A stretch of DNA of 64,000 nucleotides, from NCBI RefSeq assembly GCF_002608075.1, contig NZ_LAHA01000019.1, positions 1 through 64,000 on the forward strand. The letters are read 5' to 3'. Source of the stretch: Nostoc linckia z4 (GTDB taxonomy: Bacteria; Cyanobacteriota; Cyanobacteriia; Cyanobacteriales; Nostocaceae). Below, one piece after another: positions 8,515 through 17,315 of this stretch. The first letter of the stretch is position 1. Every line of letters starts with the position of its first letter. Position numbers and translations under genes: made by a program. Under the pieces are notes generated by a model that was not told where the DNA came from, made no database searches, and saw only the letters and a list, made by a program, of their open reading frames with translations.

Positions 8515-8631
8515 AGGACTTACGCACGAGTCACGGAAGAACGTAGACGCGGAGCGGCTTACCGTAGGCTACCACAGAGGCACAGAGTTCACACAGAAAT
8601 GAGAGTTTGAGAGATATTTTGCGTAAGTCCT
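8515..8631. mobile_element. Short inverted-repeat element (MITE-like)
   Basis: AGGACTTACGCA (8515-8526) is repeated in inverse as TGCGTAAGTCCT (8620-8631), a perfect 12-bp terminal inverted repeat bounding 117 bp without a gene. The interior has the 'acgcggagcggctt...cagaggcacagag' style of dispersed cyanobacterial repeats. The two ends make this look like a small non-autonomous element in the gap upstream of the ABC exporter genes. Confidence 0.55.
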
Positions 8632-8895
8632 GATTTGTGACTGCTTTAGAGGTTGCTTTTAGTGGTGGCAAAGTTAGTTTTTCGCTAGGTTATGTAATCA
8701 TTATTTTTTTGATATATTTGCTACTAAAGTAAATATGTAAATTTACTGTATAATCGATCGGAGGCAGGGGGAAGAGGGGACTGGAGGTTGTGGTTTTTCT
8801 CCCCTGCTCCCTTCCCCGTGCTTTTTCATTCAAGATGAAGCTGATATTTTACTTCTTCTATTTCCTAGTAGTTCGCCAAGTCAACTTAGCTCTTT

Positions 8896-8966
8896 AAAGG
8901 GTAAAGGGTAAAGGGTAAAGGGGAAAGGTTTTAAATCCCTTACCCTTTTCCCCTTTCCCTTTCCCC
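8896..8966. repeat. Heptamer repeats (GGGTAAA) in inverted arrangement
   Basis: Several tandem GGGTAAA units are followed 20 bases later by their complement (TACCCTTTTCCCCTTT), so the tract can fold into a long hairpin. These are the short tandemly repeated sequences typical of Nostoc-like genomes. The rest of the 8632-9214 gap shows no gene. Confidence 0.7.
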
Positions 8967-9214
8967 AGCCCTCACCTAGCAAAGTTAACTTGTCAGACTA
9001 CTAGTGCTTGTTTTAGTTACTGGAACCACTTTTTAATAAAGTACTGTTAGTCGGTCAATTTATAGTATTTTGATGAAGCTTAATAGTCTCATGAACCAGA
9101 GTAAAAAGCAAGTGTCCGACTATAGCATAATCGGACACTGATAACGGTTATATCTCGCTTGAATACCAAGATAGGCTATCTGGAAATCCTTGACTAACAG
9201 GAGAGTGTAATAAC

Positions 9215-9925
9215 CTAAAAGCGATAGTTGCGATCGCGTACCCACATACTAATTGGTAATGCGTTACCCTGGGGATCGACTTTGGCCTTCACCACGATGG
9301 GAGGTACTTGTCCTCTTCTGGCGCGTTGGGCTTGCAAGTCGTTTCTAATTTGCTGGCGTTGGTTTTCAGGGATGTAATATTTTTCTAGGCCGTAGTTGAC
9401 GGAACCATCCTGATAGACACCTCTTAAAGATACTTGATTAGCTCTCAGAGAAGTGGGGCGTTCGCTACTGACTCTTAACGGTCTCCAAGCTGTAGGAACA
9501 CCACGACTAAAAGATGCTTGCTCTTGTAAAGTTACGTAGATGTTGGTTCCCTCAGGCAATCTTCTACCACTTCCACGGCCTTTGCTGACTATGGTCTGCC
9601 AACCAGGGAGTCTGCTCAAATTAGCAATCCGAGAAATGTTATAGTCTAACTCTAGAGCGTTTCCTTGTACAACGTCATTAGGGTTTACTGGCGCAGTTTG
9701 CAAAATCACCGTCTTACCAGTCATGTCTGTATAAAGCGCTTGGGCTGGTACTGCCATAATGAACGCAGTTTGTACTGCTAATGGTGCTATTAAGCGCCAA
9801 ATAGGTAAGGGCTGATTCGATTTTTGTTCCGTAGCAATCAAGTAATCCCGAAAAGTGACTGTTTTGGAAAATTCAGCTTCGGGAGACAAGGATTTATTTT
9901 TAGATTCAGAAGAATTACTACTCAT
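9215..9925 (-). CDS. GDYXXLXY-family membrane-anchored protein
   Basis: A 236-residue protein with a hydrophilic N-terminus (about 40 residues), one hydrophobic helix at about 42-62 (IWRLIAPLAVQTAFIMAVPA) and an extracytoplasmic domain. It carries the family motif in diverged form (GNALELDY) and the conserved C-terminal segment KVDPQGNALPISMWVRDRNY. GDYXXLXY proteins usually sit beside DUF2157/DUF4401 membrane proteins, and a DUF2157 gene lies upstream on the same strand. Biochemical function is not established for the family. Confidence 0.8.
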   Translation of the reverse strand: MSSNSSESKNKSLSPEAEFSKTVTFRDYLIATEQKSNQPLPIWRLIAPLAVQTAFIMAVPAQALYTDMTGKTVILQTAPVNPNDVVQGNALELDYNISRIANLSRLPGWQTIVSKGRGSGRRLPEGTNIYVTLQEQASFSRGVPTAWRPLRVSSERPTSLRANQVSLRGVYQDGSVNYGLEKYYIPENQRQQIRNDLQAQRARRGQVPPIVVKAKVDPQGNALPISMWVRDRNYRF

Positions 9926-10083
9926 GAGCGTAGTCCTAAAAAGCAGGGGGTATTGAGGAGGACAAAATTAACGAAATTAGGACTGACGCAGAGAAACTTT
10001 AACAATTTTAGATTTTTGATTTTAGATTAAAGAAAAAATCTAAAATCCAGAATTTATTCTGAATTGGTGAATTCTTTCTTCCA

Positions 10084-11505
10084 CTACTTTTGACTTGTAG
10101 ACTTAGATGTACCGCTTTGGCGGCGTTCAAACCAAAGTCCACCACTAATTAAAGCCGAACCGCACAACACAAAGACCAGAGACTTAAATAGTAAGTCGGT
10201 ATCATACTCTTGTACCCGACTGATAACTTGGAGTGTTACTAACAGCATACCGCCCCAAAAGGAACTTCTGTTGTTCAATTTCAATCCTTCTTGAATTAGT
10301 CCCCAGGCTAATGTTGCCAGAAGTACATTGAAAATAAAAATTCCAAGTTCATCAACTCGGCTGATAGTTTGATGCCAAAAAGGTACTAAGGCAATAAACA
10401 CCAGAAAAGTAGTAATGACAGCAGTGGTAAAAATCACTTCGCGGCGGGGAGGATTATTTCTTTGACGCAGCAAAAATAACCATTGCAACACCGCTAAGCC
10501 GCTGAGAATTCCCAAATCAATTATCGGCAGAGACTCGAACAAATTCGTCAAAGTCGTTGGTTGATTAGAGCTATAATCTGGAGAATCCCACACCCAACGG
10601 AAAGATAGGACATAGAAGACTAGACCAAAGCTAATCAACGCTAAATTACGAGCTAGGGATTGAAACAATCTGTAATTTATGGTTGGAAACAGCAGATCGT
10701 CATAACTCCAGAATAATGCAGGTGGCAGTGCAAAAGCAAAAGAAGCCACCCAAGGAGCTATATCAGCATAATTTAGCAGTGGGAGAGGATTGAGGTTGGC
10801 TTGCAAGGAGCTAGCAAACACGAAGGCTGCTAGACCAAAAATCCAACGCGATCGACAGAAGTAAGCCAAGGGTACAAACACTAGCCATGCCAACAAAGGC
10901 ATGTGCTGTACCAGCAGTCGCGACCAAGTTACTTCACTAGAAGAGTACCATAAATCTTCTAGTCCCGTCCAATAGCCAATTTCCACAAGGATAATTGACA
11001 AAATTCCTAAGGAATTTAAGAACAGACTGTAGGCTAAGACTGCAACACCAAACCCCCAAGCGAGAAACAATTGGGAGATTGAACCGCTAATGTTGAACAT
11101 CTGGGCCATCAGCAGTAGATTTGCGCCTAAAATGAAAGCACTTAAAATGAGCAAACCCTCTCCCAGTAAGCGTTTGCTTTGTTGTGGCTTCTTGGCGTCA
11201 CGTTGTCTCCAAGTGTAAAAACCAGTTATGGCGGTTGTAAAAAACAAACTCATCAGGACAATAAACTTGACTTCTCGCGAGCCAGATTGCCAGTTTGCTG
11301 CTACAAAAGTAACTATGCCCAAGCATAAAAGAATGCTGCCTATGGCGATCGCTATTGCAATAAAGCGATCGCGTGCAGCAGCGTCCAGGTTTTTAAATTG
11401 GTAACGTTCTTCTATCCGTTCGTACTGCGAAGAACTAATTATTCCTTCATCCCTCCATAATTGTGCTTCTTTGCGTAATTTTTGCCTAAAATTATCTAAG
11501 AACAT
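10084..11505 (-). CDS. DUF2157 multi-pass membrane protein
   Basis: A 473-residue membrane protein. The DUF2157 domain is at the N-terminus (LRKEAQLWRDEGIISSSQYERI, then a helix LLCLGIVTFVAANW); about twelve further hydrophobic segments follow. I placed the start at ATG 11505 because GGAGAAGG lies just upstream; a frame-opening ATG at 11550 lacks a site. The GDYXXLXY gene is downstream in the same direction, which is the usual partnership. Role unknown; possibly envelope or stress related. Confidence 0.82.
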   Translation of the reverse strand: MFLDNFRQKLRKEAQLWRDEGIISSSQYERIEERYQFKNLDAAARDRFIAIAIAIGSILLCLGIVTFVAANWQSGSREVKFIVLMSLFFTTAITGFYTWRQRDAKKPQQSKRLLGEGLLILSAFILGANLLLMAQMFNISGSISQLFLAWGFGVAVLAYSLFLNSLGILSIILVEIGYWTGLEDLWYSSSEVTWSRLLVQHMPLLAWLVFVPLAYFCRSRWIFGLAAFVFASSLQANLNPLPLLNYADIAPWVASFAFALPPALFWSYDDLLFPTINYRLFQSLARNLALISFGLVFYVLSFRWVWDSPDYSSNQPTTLTNLFESLPIIDLGILSGLAVLQWLFLLRQRNNPPRREVIFTTAVITTFLVFIALVPFWHQTISRVDELGIFIFNVLLATLAWGLIQEGLKLNNRSSFWGGMLLVTLQVISRVQEYDTDLLFKSLVFVLCGSALISGGLWFERRQSGTSKSTSQK

Positions 11506-11550
11506 GACCTTCTCCGGTGCAGTGGGGTAGCTTGGCCATTGCATTCCCAA

Positions 11551-11878
11551 TGGCGGTCATTATATTTTGAGTATGATGCCAAAAGTCTTAATTACACTGT
11601 TCTTATGTAACAATTTTAGTTGTATTCCAATACTTAGATCGCTATCGAGTTCTTGGTGAACATCAACTTTATCCCCATCTTAAAAAGTATTTACAATTTT
11701 GCTGTCACTGGGTCGATCAAATTTATAAGTAGCAATTTTTCATGCAAACTTAACTTGTTTGCTAATTTAGTTAATCCAGTACTTTTAAGATAAAAACTTT
11801 TTACAATAAGTATATTATGTATATTTTTAGTATTATTGAACTTTGTTTATCGCAACTTTATAATATAATGATTTAAAT
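11551..11878. other. Intergenic gap without recognised gene
   Basis: 328 bp of AT-rich sequence between the DUF2157 gene and the acyltransferase. I see no coding frame, RNA gene or repeat. It marks the step to the much more AT-rich acyltransferase gene. Confidence 0.5.
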
Positions 11879-13153
11879 TTATTTGTTAATAGAGTTTGGA
11901 AAAACTAGAACCTGAGCTAAACGTCTACCAAGTCTATGTGTTGGAATTTCTATATATTTATAACTAAACCAGCTAATTATCAGAATCGGAATAAAAATGG
12001 CTAGTGCACCCAAAGTACACATAAAATAAGGCTGTTCAAGATATTTAAAGTTAAAATTAAATAATAATTTAAATAATTTTTCTATCCATAATCTACCCCA
12101 AATGATGAAAGGTTCGTTCAACAAATATATAGAGTATGAGCAGAGTCCAATCTTAGCAATAATATTCTCTATAAATCCTATATTTTTTCTATCAATAATA
12201 TATATTTCTATTAATGAAGCAAACAAAAATATAATGGCAAAATTACCTACTATCTCCAAAGGCTTATATTCGTGAGCAATTATAAATAATACTAAAAATA
12301 ATAAATGGTGTTTAAAATTAAAATTTAATACTTTTTTGTTTTTAGATAAAATAATTTCAGCTAAATATGCTCCTATTACCCAAGTAAACCAATAATTTAA
12401 AGGCAATCTTTCAAATATAGTTAAATTGCTGATTGCATCTTTAATTTTAGTTGATAAATGTACATGATTTCCTATACTACTTATTTGCTTATCTAATTCT
12501 AAAGCAAATGGAGAATAAAATAGATTAAATACGAAGATTGCCAATGTCGCTTTAGCTATTTGCAGCTTATTTCTCAGTATTAAGAATAAAGGATAAATCA
12601 TGTAAAGCTGGAATTCTATCGCAATACTCCAAAAAGATGGATTGATTCTCCATATTAACAATTCACTAAAGTTATGAATTAAGAACAAATGACTAACAAA
12701 ATAGATAATACTGTCAATATCTATCTTCAAAGGAGTATCAAAATCTATTTGAAAAACAAAGCTAACGAAGCTAAAAAGTAACAAGGCTAATAAATATATT
12801 GGATAAATTCTAAAAAACCTTTTTATAAAAAAATCTTTGACAAAAATATTAAATCTAAAAACAATACCTTTTTCTTCTAGGTTTAGAGTATATCTTAGAA
12901 AAGATAAATGTATACAAAATCCAGAAAGTATAAAAAATACAGGAACTCCGAGATATCCAAACTGATAAGGTGAGAAGATAACAAATGCTAAGTTAGGAAT
13001 TTTAGAATAATCTCTAAAATTACCTGAAACAGGAAATTGATCTCGATCGAATGTATAACAGTACAAATGAAAAAGAAAAACTCCGATAATTGCTAAACCA
13101 CGAATTATGTCGATCTGTAGGAGTTGAGATTTTAATTTTGACTGTGTTTGCAT
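11879..13153 (-). CDS. Membrane acyltransferase (acyltransferase 3 / OafA type)
   Basis: A 424-residue integral membrane protein with about ten hydrophobic segments. The N-terminal IDIIRGLAIIGVFLFHLY contains the family's RG...H signature (catalytic His in FLFHLY), and a GYLGVPVFFILSGFCIHLS segment follows, both typical of acyltransferase 3. Such enzymes O-acylate surface polysaccharides or other exported molecules. The gene is strikingly AT-rich, with long A/T runs, unlike its neighbours, and has no obvious operon partner. That points to horizontal acquisition, perhaps linked to changing surface sugars. Substrate unknown. Confidence 0.85.
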   Translation of the reverse strand: MQTQSKLKSQLLQIDIIRGLAIIGVFLFHLYCYTFDRDQFPVSGNFRDYSKIPNLAFVIFSPYQFGYLGVPVFFILSGFCIHLSFLRYTLNLEEKGIVFRFNIFVKDFFIKRFFRIYPIYLLALLLFSFVSFVFQIDFDTPLKIDIDSIIYFVSHLFLIHNFSELLIWRINPSFWSIAIEFQLYMIYPLFLILRNKLQIAKATLAIFVFNLFYSPFALELDKQISSIGNHVHLSTKIKDAISNLTIFERLPLNYWFTWVIGAYLAEIILSKNKKVLNFNFKHHLLFLVLFIIAHEYKPLEIVGNFAIIFLFASLIEIYIIDRKNIGFIENIIAKIGLCSYSIYLLNEPFIIWGRLWIEKLFKLLFNFNFKYLEQPYFMCTLGALAIFIPILIISWFSYKYIEIPTHRLGRRLAQVLVFPNSINK

Positions 13154-13703
13154 TATAAATTTTTATATAAAAACGGTGCAAAATTCCAGGGTGATGTTAA
13201 AGGGCTGAAATCAGCAGTGGTTACAAAAGTTATGCTAAAGACTTGATGACCAACTTTCAATTAATCACCAGGTAATATGTCTGCTATAGGGTTTATAATT
13301 GACATGATTATCAAAAACGTAAGCCTGATTGAGTACTATAAAGACTGAAAAACCATGTTTACGAGTAGTGTTGAAATAAAAAGCTCTCTATTTATTGAGA
13401 TTATTTATTAATTAGTCAAACTGATAATATACGAAATAATCTGCTTGAGCAACTATGTTTTTATAATTAAAAGCTATCAAAAATCAGTTTATTATAAACT
13501 TTAGATATAAATATAGGACTGATGGATTGACAAAGTACTAATACCGTTTCGCCTTAAGATTGATACAGATGGCAGGCAAGGAGAGCAGGGGAAGTAAGAA
13601 AAGTAATTTGTATCAATAATTGCGTGAAATGCTATAAGACAGTATTCGCAATTTTTAAAAGTTTGTTTAGAGATGATTAAAAATTTTTATTATATATATC
13701 TAC
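13154..13703. other. AT-rich intergenic gap
   Basis: 550 bp between two divergent genes (acyltransferase, minus; RNA methyltransferase, plus). It is AT-rich with no convincing coding frame. A fragment around 13540-13620 (taccgtttcgccttaagatt...) resembles dispersed cyanobacterial repeats. It must hold both promoters, but I cannot place them. Confidence 0.45.
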
Positions 13704-14669
13704 ATGGAAAAACCTTCTAATTTATTACTTAAACTCTCGCGACGCTTGTTTACAAATCTAGATGAGCAAGAAAAATTTGTTGAGGCGTTAATAAATCCTC
13801 AGCCGTTTCCATCTAGCATTCTTTGGTGTCAGGAAAAACCAGAAGTTTCACCTTTTACTGTGGAAACGCCAATTTATTGGCAACCGCAATTTATAGACCG
13901 TTTACAGTTAGGAGAAAAACCCGGTCAACATCCACTACATGAAAAAGGATATTTTTATTGTTTAGATTTTTCTTCAGTGTTTGCTGCTTCCACTTTATTA
14001 ACGATTCCTCAGCCAGTGGATTTAATTTTTGATATGTGTGCTGCACCAGGAGGGAAAAGTATCTTTGCTTGGAAAGCTTTGCAACCGGATTTACTCATCA
14101 GTAATGAAGTGATTGGTAAACGTTTGGGAATGCTAATTTCTAATTTCAAGCGTTGCAATATCAGTTCTAGTACTGTAGTGAATAGAGATTCGAGTATATT
14201 TGCCGAGACAATTCCAGCTTCTAGTAATTTGGTAATAGTTGATGCTCCTTGTACTGGACAATCGCTACTTGCTAAAGGCGAAAAAGCACCTGGTTGTTTT
14301 CATCCAACTGCTATTAATAAAAGCGCAAATCGACAAAAACGCATTATAGCTAATTCTGCTAAACTCGTTGCACCACAGGGATATTTAGCTTATATAACTT
14401 GTACATATTCACCAGAAGAAAATGAGCAAGTTTGTGAGTGGCTTTTGGAACGTTTTCCTGATTTTCAAGCAGTGGAAGTTAGTCATTTAACTAAATATCA
14501 ATCACATTTAACAACAATCCCTTGCTATCGAATGTTTCCTCAAGATGGATTGGGCGCTGGTGCATTTACAGTACTATTTAAAAATACTAATGAAAATCAA
14601 AATCAGAAAATTAATTTAGATGCTATTTCTGCGTTATATATCTACCAAAATATCCAAAAATCTAGTTAA
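13704..14669 (+). CDS. RsmB/NOP2-type m5C RNA methyltransferase
   Basis: A 321-residue S-adenosylmethionine-dependent RNA cytosine-5 methyltransferase. Visible motifs: SAM-binding FDMCAAPGGKS (about 110-120), DAPCTG with the first conserved Cys, and TCTYSPEENE with the second (nucleophile) Cys. The usual downstream FxxxxxFxxDGxGAGAF-like ending is present as FPQDGLGAGAF. The N-terminal RNA-binding part is short compared with full RsmB (about 430 residues), so it resembles the smaller NOP2/YebU-like relatives. Probably modifies rRNA or tRNA. It stands alone. Confidence 0.87.
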   Translation: MEKPSNLLLKLSRRLFTNLDEQEKFVEALINPQPFPSSILWCQEKPEVSPFTVETPIYWQPQFIDRLQLGEKPGQHPLHEKGYFYCLDFSSVFAASTLLTIPQPVDLIFDMCAAPGGKSIFAWKALQPDLLISNEVIGKRLGMLISNFKRCNISSSTVVNRDSSIFAETIPASSNLVIVDAPCTGQSLLAKGEKAPGCFHPTAINKSANRQKRIIANSAKLVAPQGYLAYITCTYSPEENEQVCEWLLERFPDFQAVEVSHLTKYQSHLTTIPCYRMFPQDGLGAGAFTVLFKNTNENQNQKINLDAISALYIYQNIQKSS

Positions 14670-14892
14670 GGAAACTCCGTAAAATAAATTATTATGGTGA
14701 AAGTGTTGATTGTTGACTGTTGGTTGTTGAGGAGTTCATAATCTTCCTAGTCTCCAATTACAAGTTCAATATTGGACTCATATTTGATTTTTGTGAAGCT
14801 AGGTACAGTTTTATTACTTTTTACCTGTTAAGAGTCTCTACGAATAGTTCTGCGAATCAAACCGGATTTCCATATCAGTTTAGGGGTGCAAG

Positions 14893-15675
14893 ATGCAAAG
14901 ATATCTGAAAGTACTAAGACTATTTTGGAGTGCGGCGATCGCATCTGAGTTAGAGTATCGCATCAATTTTCTCATAGCTACCCTCAGTAGCTTGGGCAAT
15001 CTTATCGGTAGCCTTTTTGGACTATTTTTGTTTTATCGCACCGGCTACACTTTTGCTGGCTGGTCATGGGAAGCAGCTTTAGTAGTTCTAGGAATTTTTA
15101 CCCTATTGCAAGGATTTTCCGCCACTTTTCTGGCCCCGAACTTAAATCGCATTGTCCGTCACGTGCAAGAAGGCACTCTTGACTTTATATTATTGAAACC
15201 CATTCGCAGTCAGTTTTGGCTTTCCACTCACACCATTTCACCTTGGGGGTTACCAGATTTAATCTTTGGCTGCATTATTATTGGCTACGCAGGTCAACGC
15301 TTGGGTGTAAGCATAGACAAATATTTACTCAGTATAGTGCCTTTATCATTTAGCTTGGTAATTTTATATAGCCTGTGGTTTATATTAGGTTCCATGACGA
15401 TTTGGTTCGTTAAAATATACAACGTTACTGAGGTTTTGCGTAGTTTATTAGAAGCAGGTAGATATCCAATTACAGCTTTTCCAACTGTTTACCGCTTTTT
15501 CTTTACCTTTGTAGTACCAGTCAGTTTTTTAACAACAATACCAGCCCAAGCAGTGCTAAATCGTGGTGAAATTACCTGGTTTATAGGTGCAGGAGGATTG
15601 GCACTAGTATTATTTTTAATTTCTACTTGGTTTTGGCAATTTGCCTTGCGATTTTATACTAGTGCTTCGAGTTAG
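14893..15675 (+). CDS. ABC-2 type transporter permease (DUF990-like)
   Basis: A 260-residue membrane protein with about six hydrophobic segments, starting at ATG 14893. The N-terminus YLKVLRLFWSAAIASELEYRINF and the VRHVQEGTLDFILLKPI segment are characteristic of ABC-2 permeases of the DUF990 group, which work in pairs with a second permease and a separate ATPase. Neither partner is next to it, so the complex would be assembled from genes elsewhere. Substrate unknown. Confidence 0.78.
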   Translation: MQRYLKVLRLFWSAAIASELEYRINFLIATLSSLGNLIGSLFGLFLFYRTGYTFAGWSWEAALVVLGIFTLLQGFSATFLAPNLNRIVRHVQEGTLDFILLKPIRSQFWLSTHTISPWGLPDLIFGCIIIGYAGQRLGVSIDKYLLSIVPLSFSLVILYSLWFILGSMTIWFVKIYNVTEVLRSLLEAGRYPITAFPTVYRFFFTFVVPVSFLTTIPAQAVLNRGEITWFIGAGGLALVLFLISTWFWQFALRFYTSASS

Positions 15676-15977
15676 TGGTCACAAACAAGTCAATTAGAGA
15701 AATTGTATTGAATTTACTAATCAGGATTTATTTTAGTGATAAATTCTAGGAAAGCTAAGTTTTACCTTTTCTTTGTACTACTCCTATCTCATTGTCAGAA
15801 TACCTAAACTTGTTTGACTAAGCGTGAAGGAGGAGAAGATATAGGAAATTTTGTAGTGGGAAAAGAGTAATACCAATTAAAATCACTTTTCTATAGCATC
15901 GGTAAATGATTTGCCAGACATGCTGCTTTATGCTGTTATCACAGTATTTCCTACATGTTCTCAATGAGAACTGAGGC
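15676..15977. other. Intergenic gap without recognised gene
   Basis: 302 bp between two plus-strand permease genes. A TAATACCAATTAAAATC segment near 15870 matches the TAATACCAATT ends of dispersed repeats seen elsewhere in the window. Otherwise nothing is recognised. Confidence 0.4.
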
Positions 15978-16550
15978 ATGGAAAATAACATGTTTTTAGA
16001 ATTTTTAGCTAGCCTGCAACGATTATTTGTTGGTTACATTCCAGCGGCTGTATTGGGTAGTTTCATCGGATATTTTATCGCTATGAATAGCATGGTTTAT
16101 CAGCTATTCAGGCGGATATTTCAGATACCACATAGTATTCCTCCTATAGCTTTACTACCGATTGCTTTATTAGTGTTTAGAGAAAGTGAAGCTGCGGCTA
16201 TTGTTATTATTTTTTTGGGAACTCTCTGGACAGTAATCATTAATACTGCAATAGGTCTGCGACATTTTCATAGACAAAATAAAAACTTTCGAGTAGCTAT
16301 ATTTCATATCTTTCATGCCCTGAAAGTTGGAATTTGGGTAGCTTGGTTTACAGTAATTGCCACAGAAATGTTGATAGGGCCAAAAGGATTAGGCTTTGTT
16401 CTTTGGGATAGTTATAAAAATGGTAATATCGATTCCATAATCGAGACAATACTCTACATTGGTATTATTGGTTTTTTGTTGGATCAGTTGCTAGATTTTG
16501 CAGCATCTATTCTCTCGCAAATGGTTTCAGATAATAAAAAATCTTCTTAA
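15978..16550 (+). CDS. Short binding-protein-dependent ABC permease (NrtB/SsuC-like)
   Basis: A 190-residue membrane protein with about five hydrophobic helices. The PHSIPPIALLPIALLVFRESEAAAIVIIFLGTLWTVIINTAIGLR segment corresponds to the cytoplasmic-loop region of nitrate, taurine and bicarbonate permeases (NrtB, SsuC, CmpB); LIGPKGLGFVLWDS matches their late conserved stretch. It is clearly shorter than the usual 250-280 residues, lacking part of the N-terminal helices, and no ATPase or binding protein is adjacent. It may be a specialised short paralogue or a decayed copy. Confidence 0.65.
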   Translation: MENNMFLEFLASLQRLFVGYIPAAVLGSFIGYFIAMNSMVYQLFRRIFQIPHSIPPIALLPIALLVFRESEAAAIVIIFLGTLWTVIINTAIGLRHFHRQNKNFRVAIFHIFHALKVGIWVAWFTVIATEMLIGPKGLGFVLWDSYKNGNIDSIIETILYIGIIGFLLDQLLDFAASILSQMVSDNKKSS

Positions 16551-16590
16551 TTGGATGGTTTGTTGTAAATCCCTGAGGTAATTGAAATAT

Positions 16591-16938
16591 TTAGCGTGAT
16601 TCTATTTTTGACACTCGTTCCTCTAGTTGATTAACTTGTTGCTTTAGTTCAATCACTAAAGTTGCAAGTCGATCGAACATGGGATCTTGTCGTGATAAAT
16701 TTTGTCTGGAACCTGTTGATTGTCGTGGAGTAAGTGTTGTTCTTGGCGATGGCGATCGCCCGCCTCTATTTATTTGAGATTCTAGCTGATTTAACCGCGA
16801 CTCAACACGATTAAAGTCAGCTTCCAAGTTATTCAGCCGGGACTCAATTTGCTGCGATGAAGCAGTACTTGAAAATAGCCCACCCCAGATAATTACTCCT
16901 AAAATTACAGCAAGTATTAGCAATTTTATTTTATTCAT
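16591..16938 (-). CDS. Small exported or membrane-anchored coiled-coil protein
   Basis: A 115-residue protein. An N-terminal hydrophobic segment (residues 5-24, LLILAVILGVIIWGGLFSS) serves as signal or anchor. Two coiled-coil stretches with a heptad pattern (ESRLNNLEADFNRVESRLNQL and LATLVIELKQQVNQLEERV) flank a Ser/Pro/Arg-rich linker containing a HIP1 site in the DNA. No catalytic motif. Probably a periplasmic structural or scaffold peptide. Function unknown. Confidence 0.65.
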   Translation of the reverse strand: MNKIKLLILAVILGVIIWGGLFSSTASSQQIESRLNNLEADFNRVESRLNQLESQINRGGRSPSPRTTLTPRQSTGSRQNLSRQDPMFDRLATLVIELKQQVNQLEERVSKIESR

Positions 16939-16962
16939 ATATTGCGCTAATCTTAATAACGG

Positions 16963-17315
<353 letters not shown>

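Noticed and set aside
14720..14908. 62-codon plus-strand frame upstream of the ABC-2 permease
   Set aside because: No domain, starts without a good ribosome-binding site, and overlaps the permease start; probably chance.
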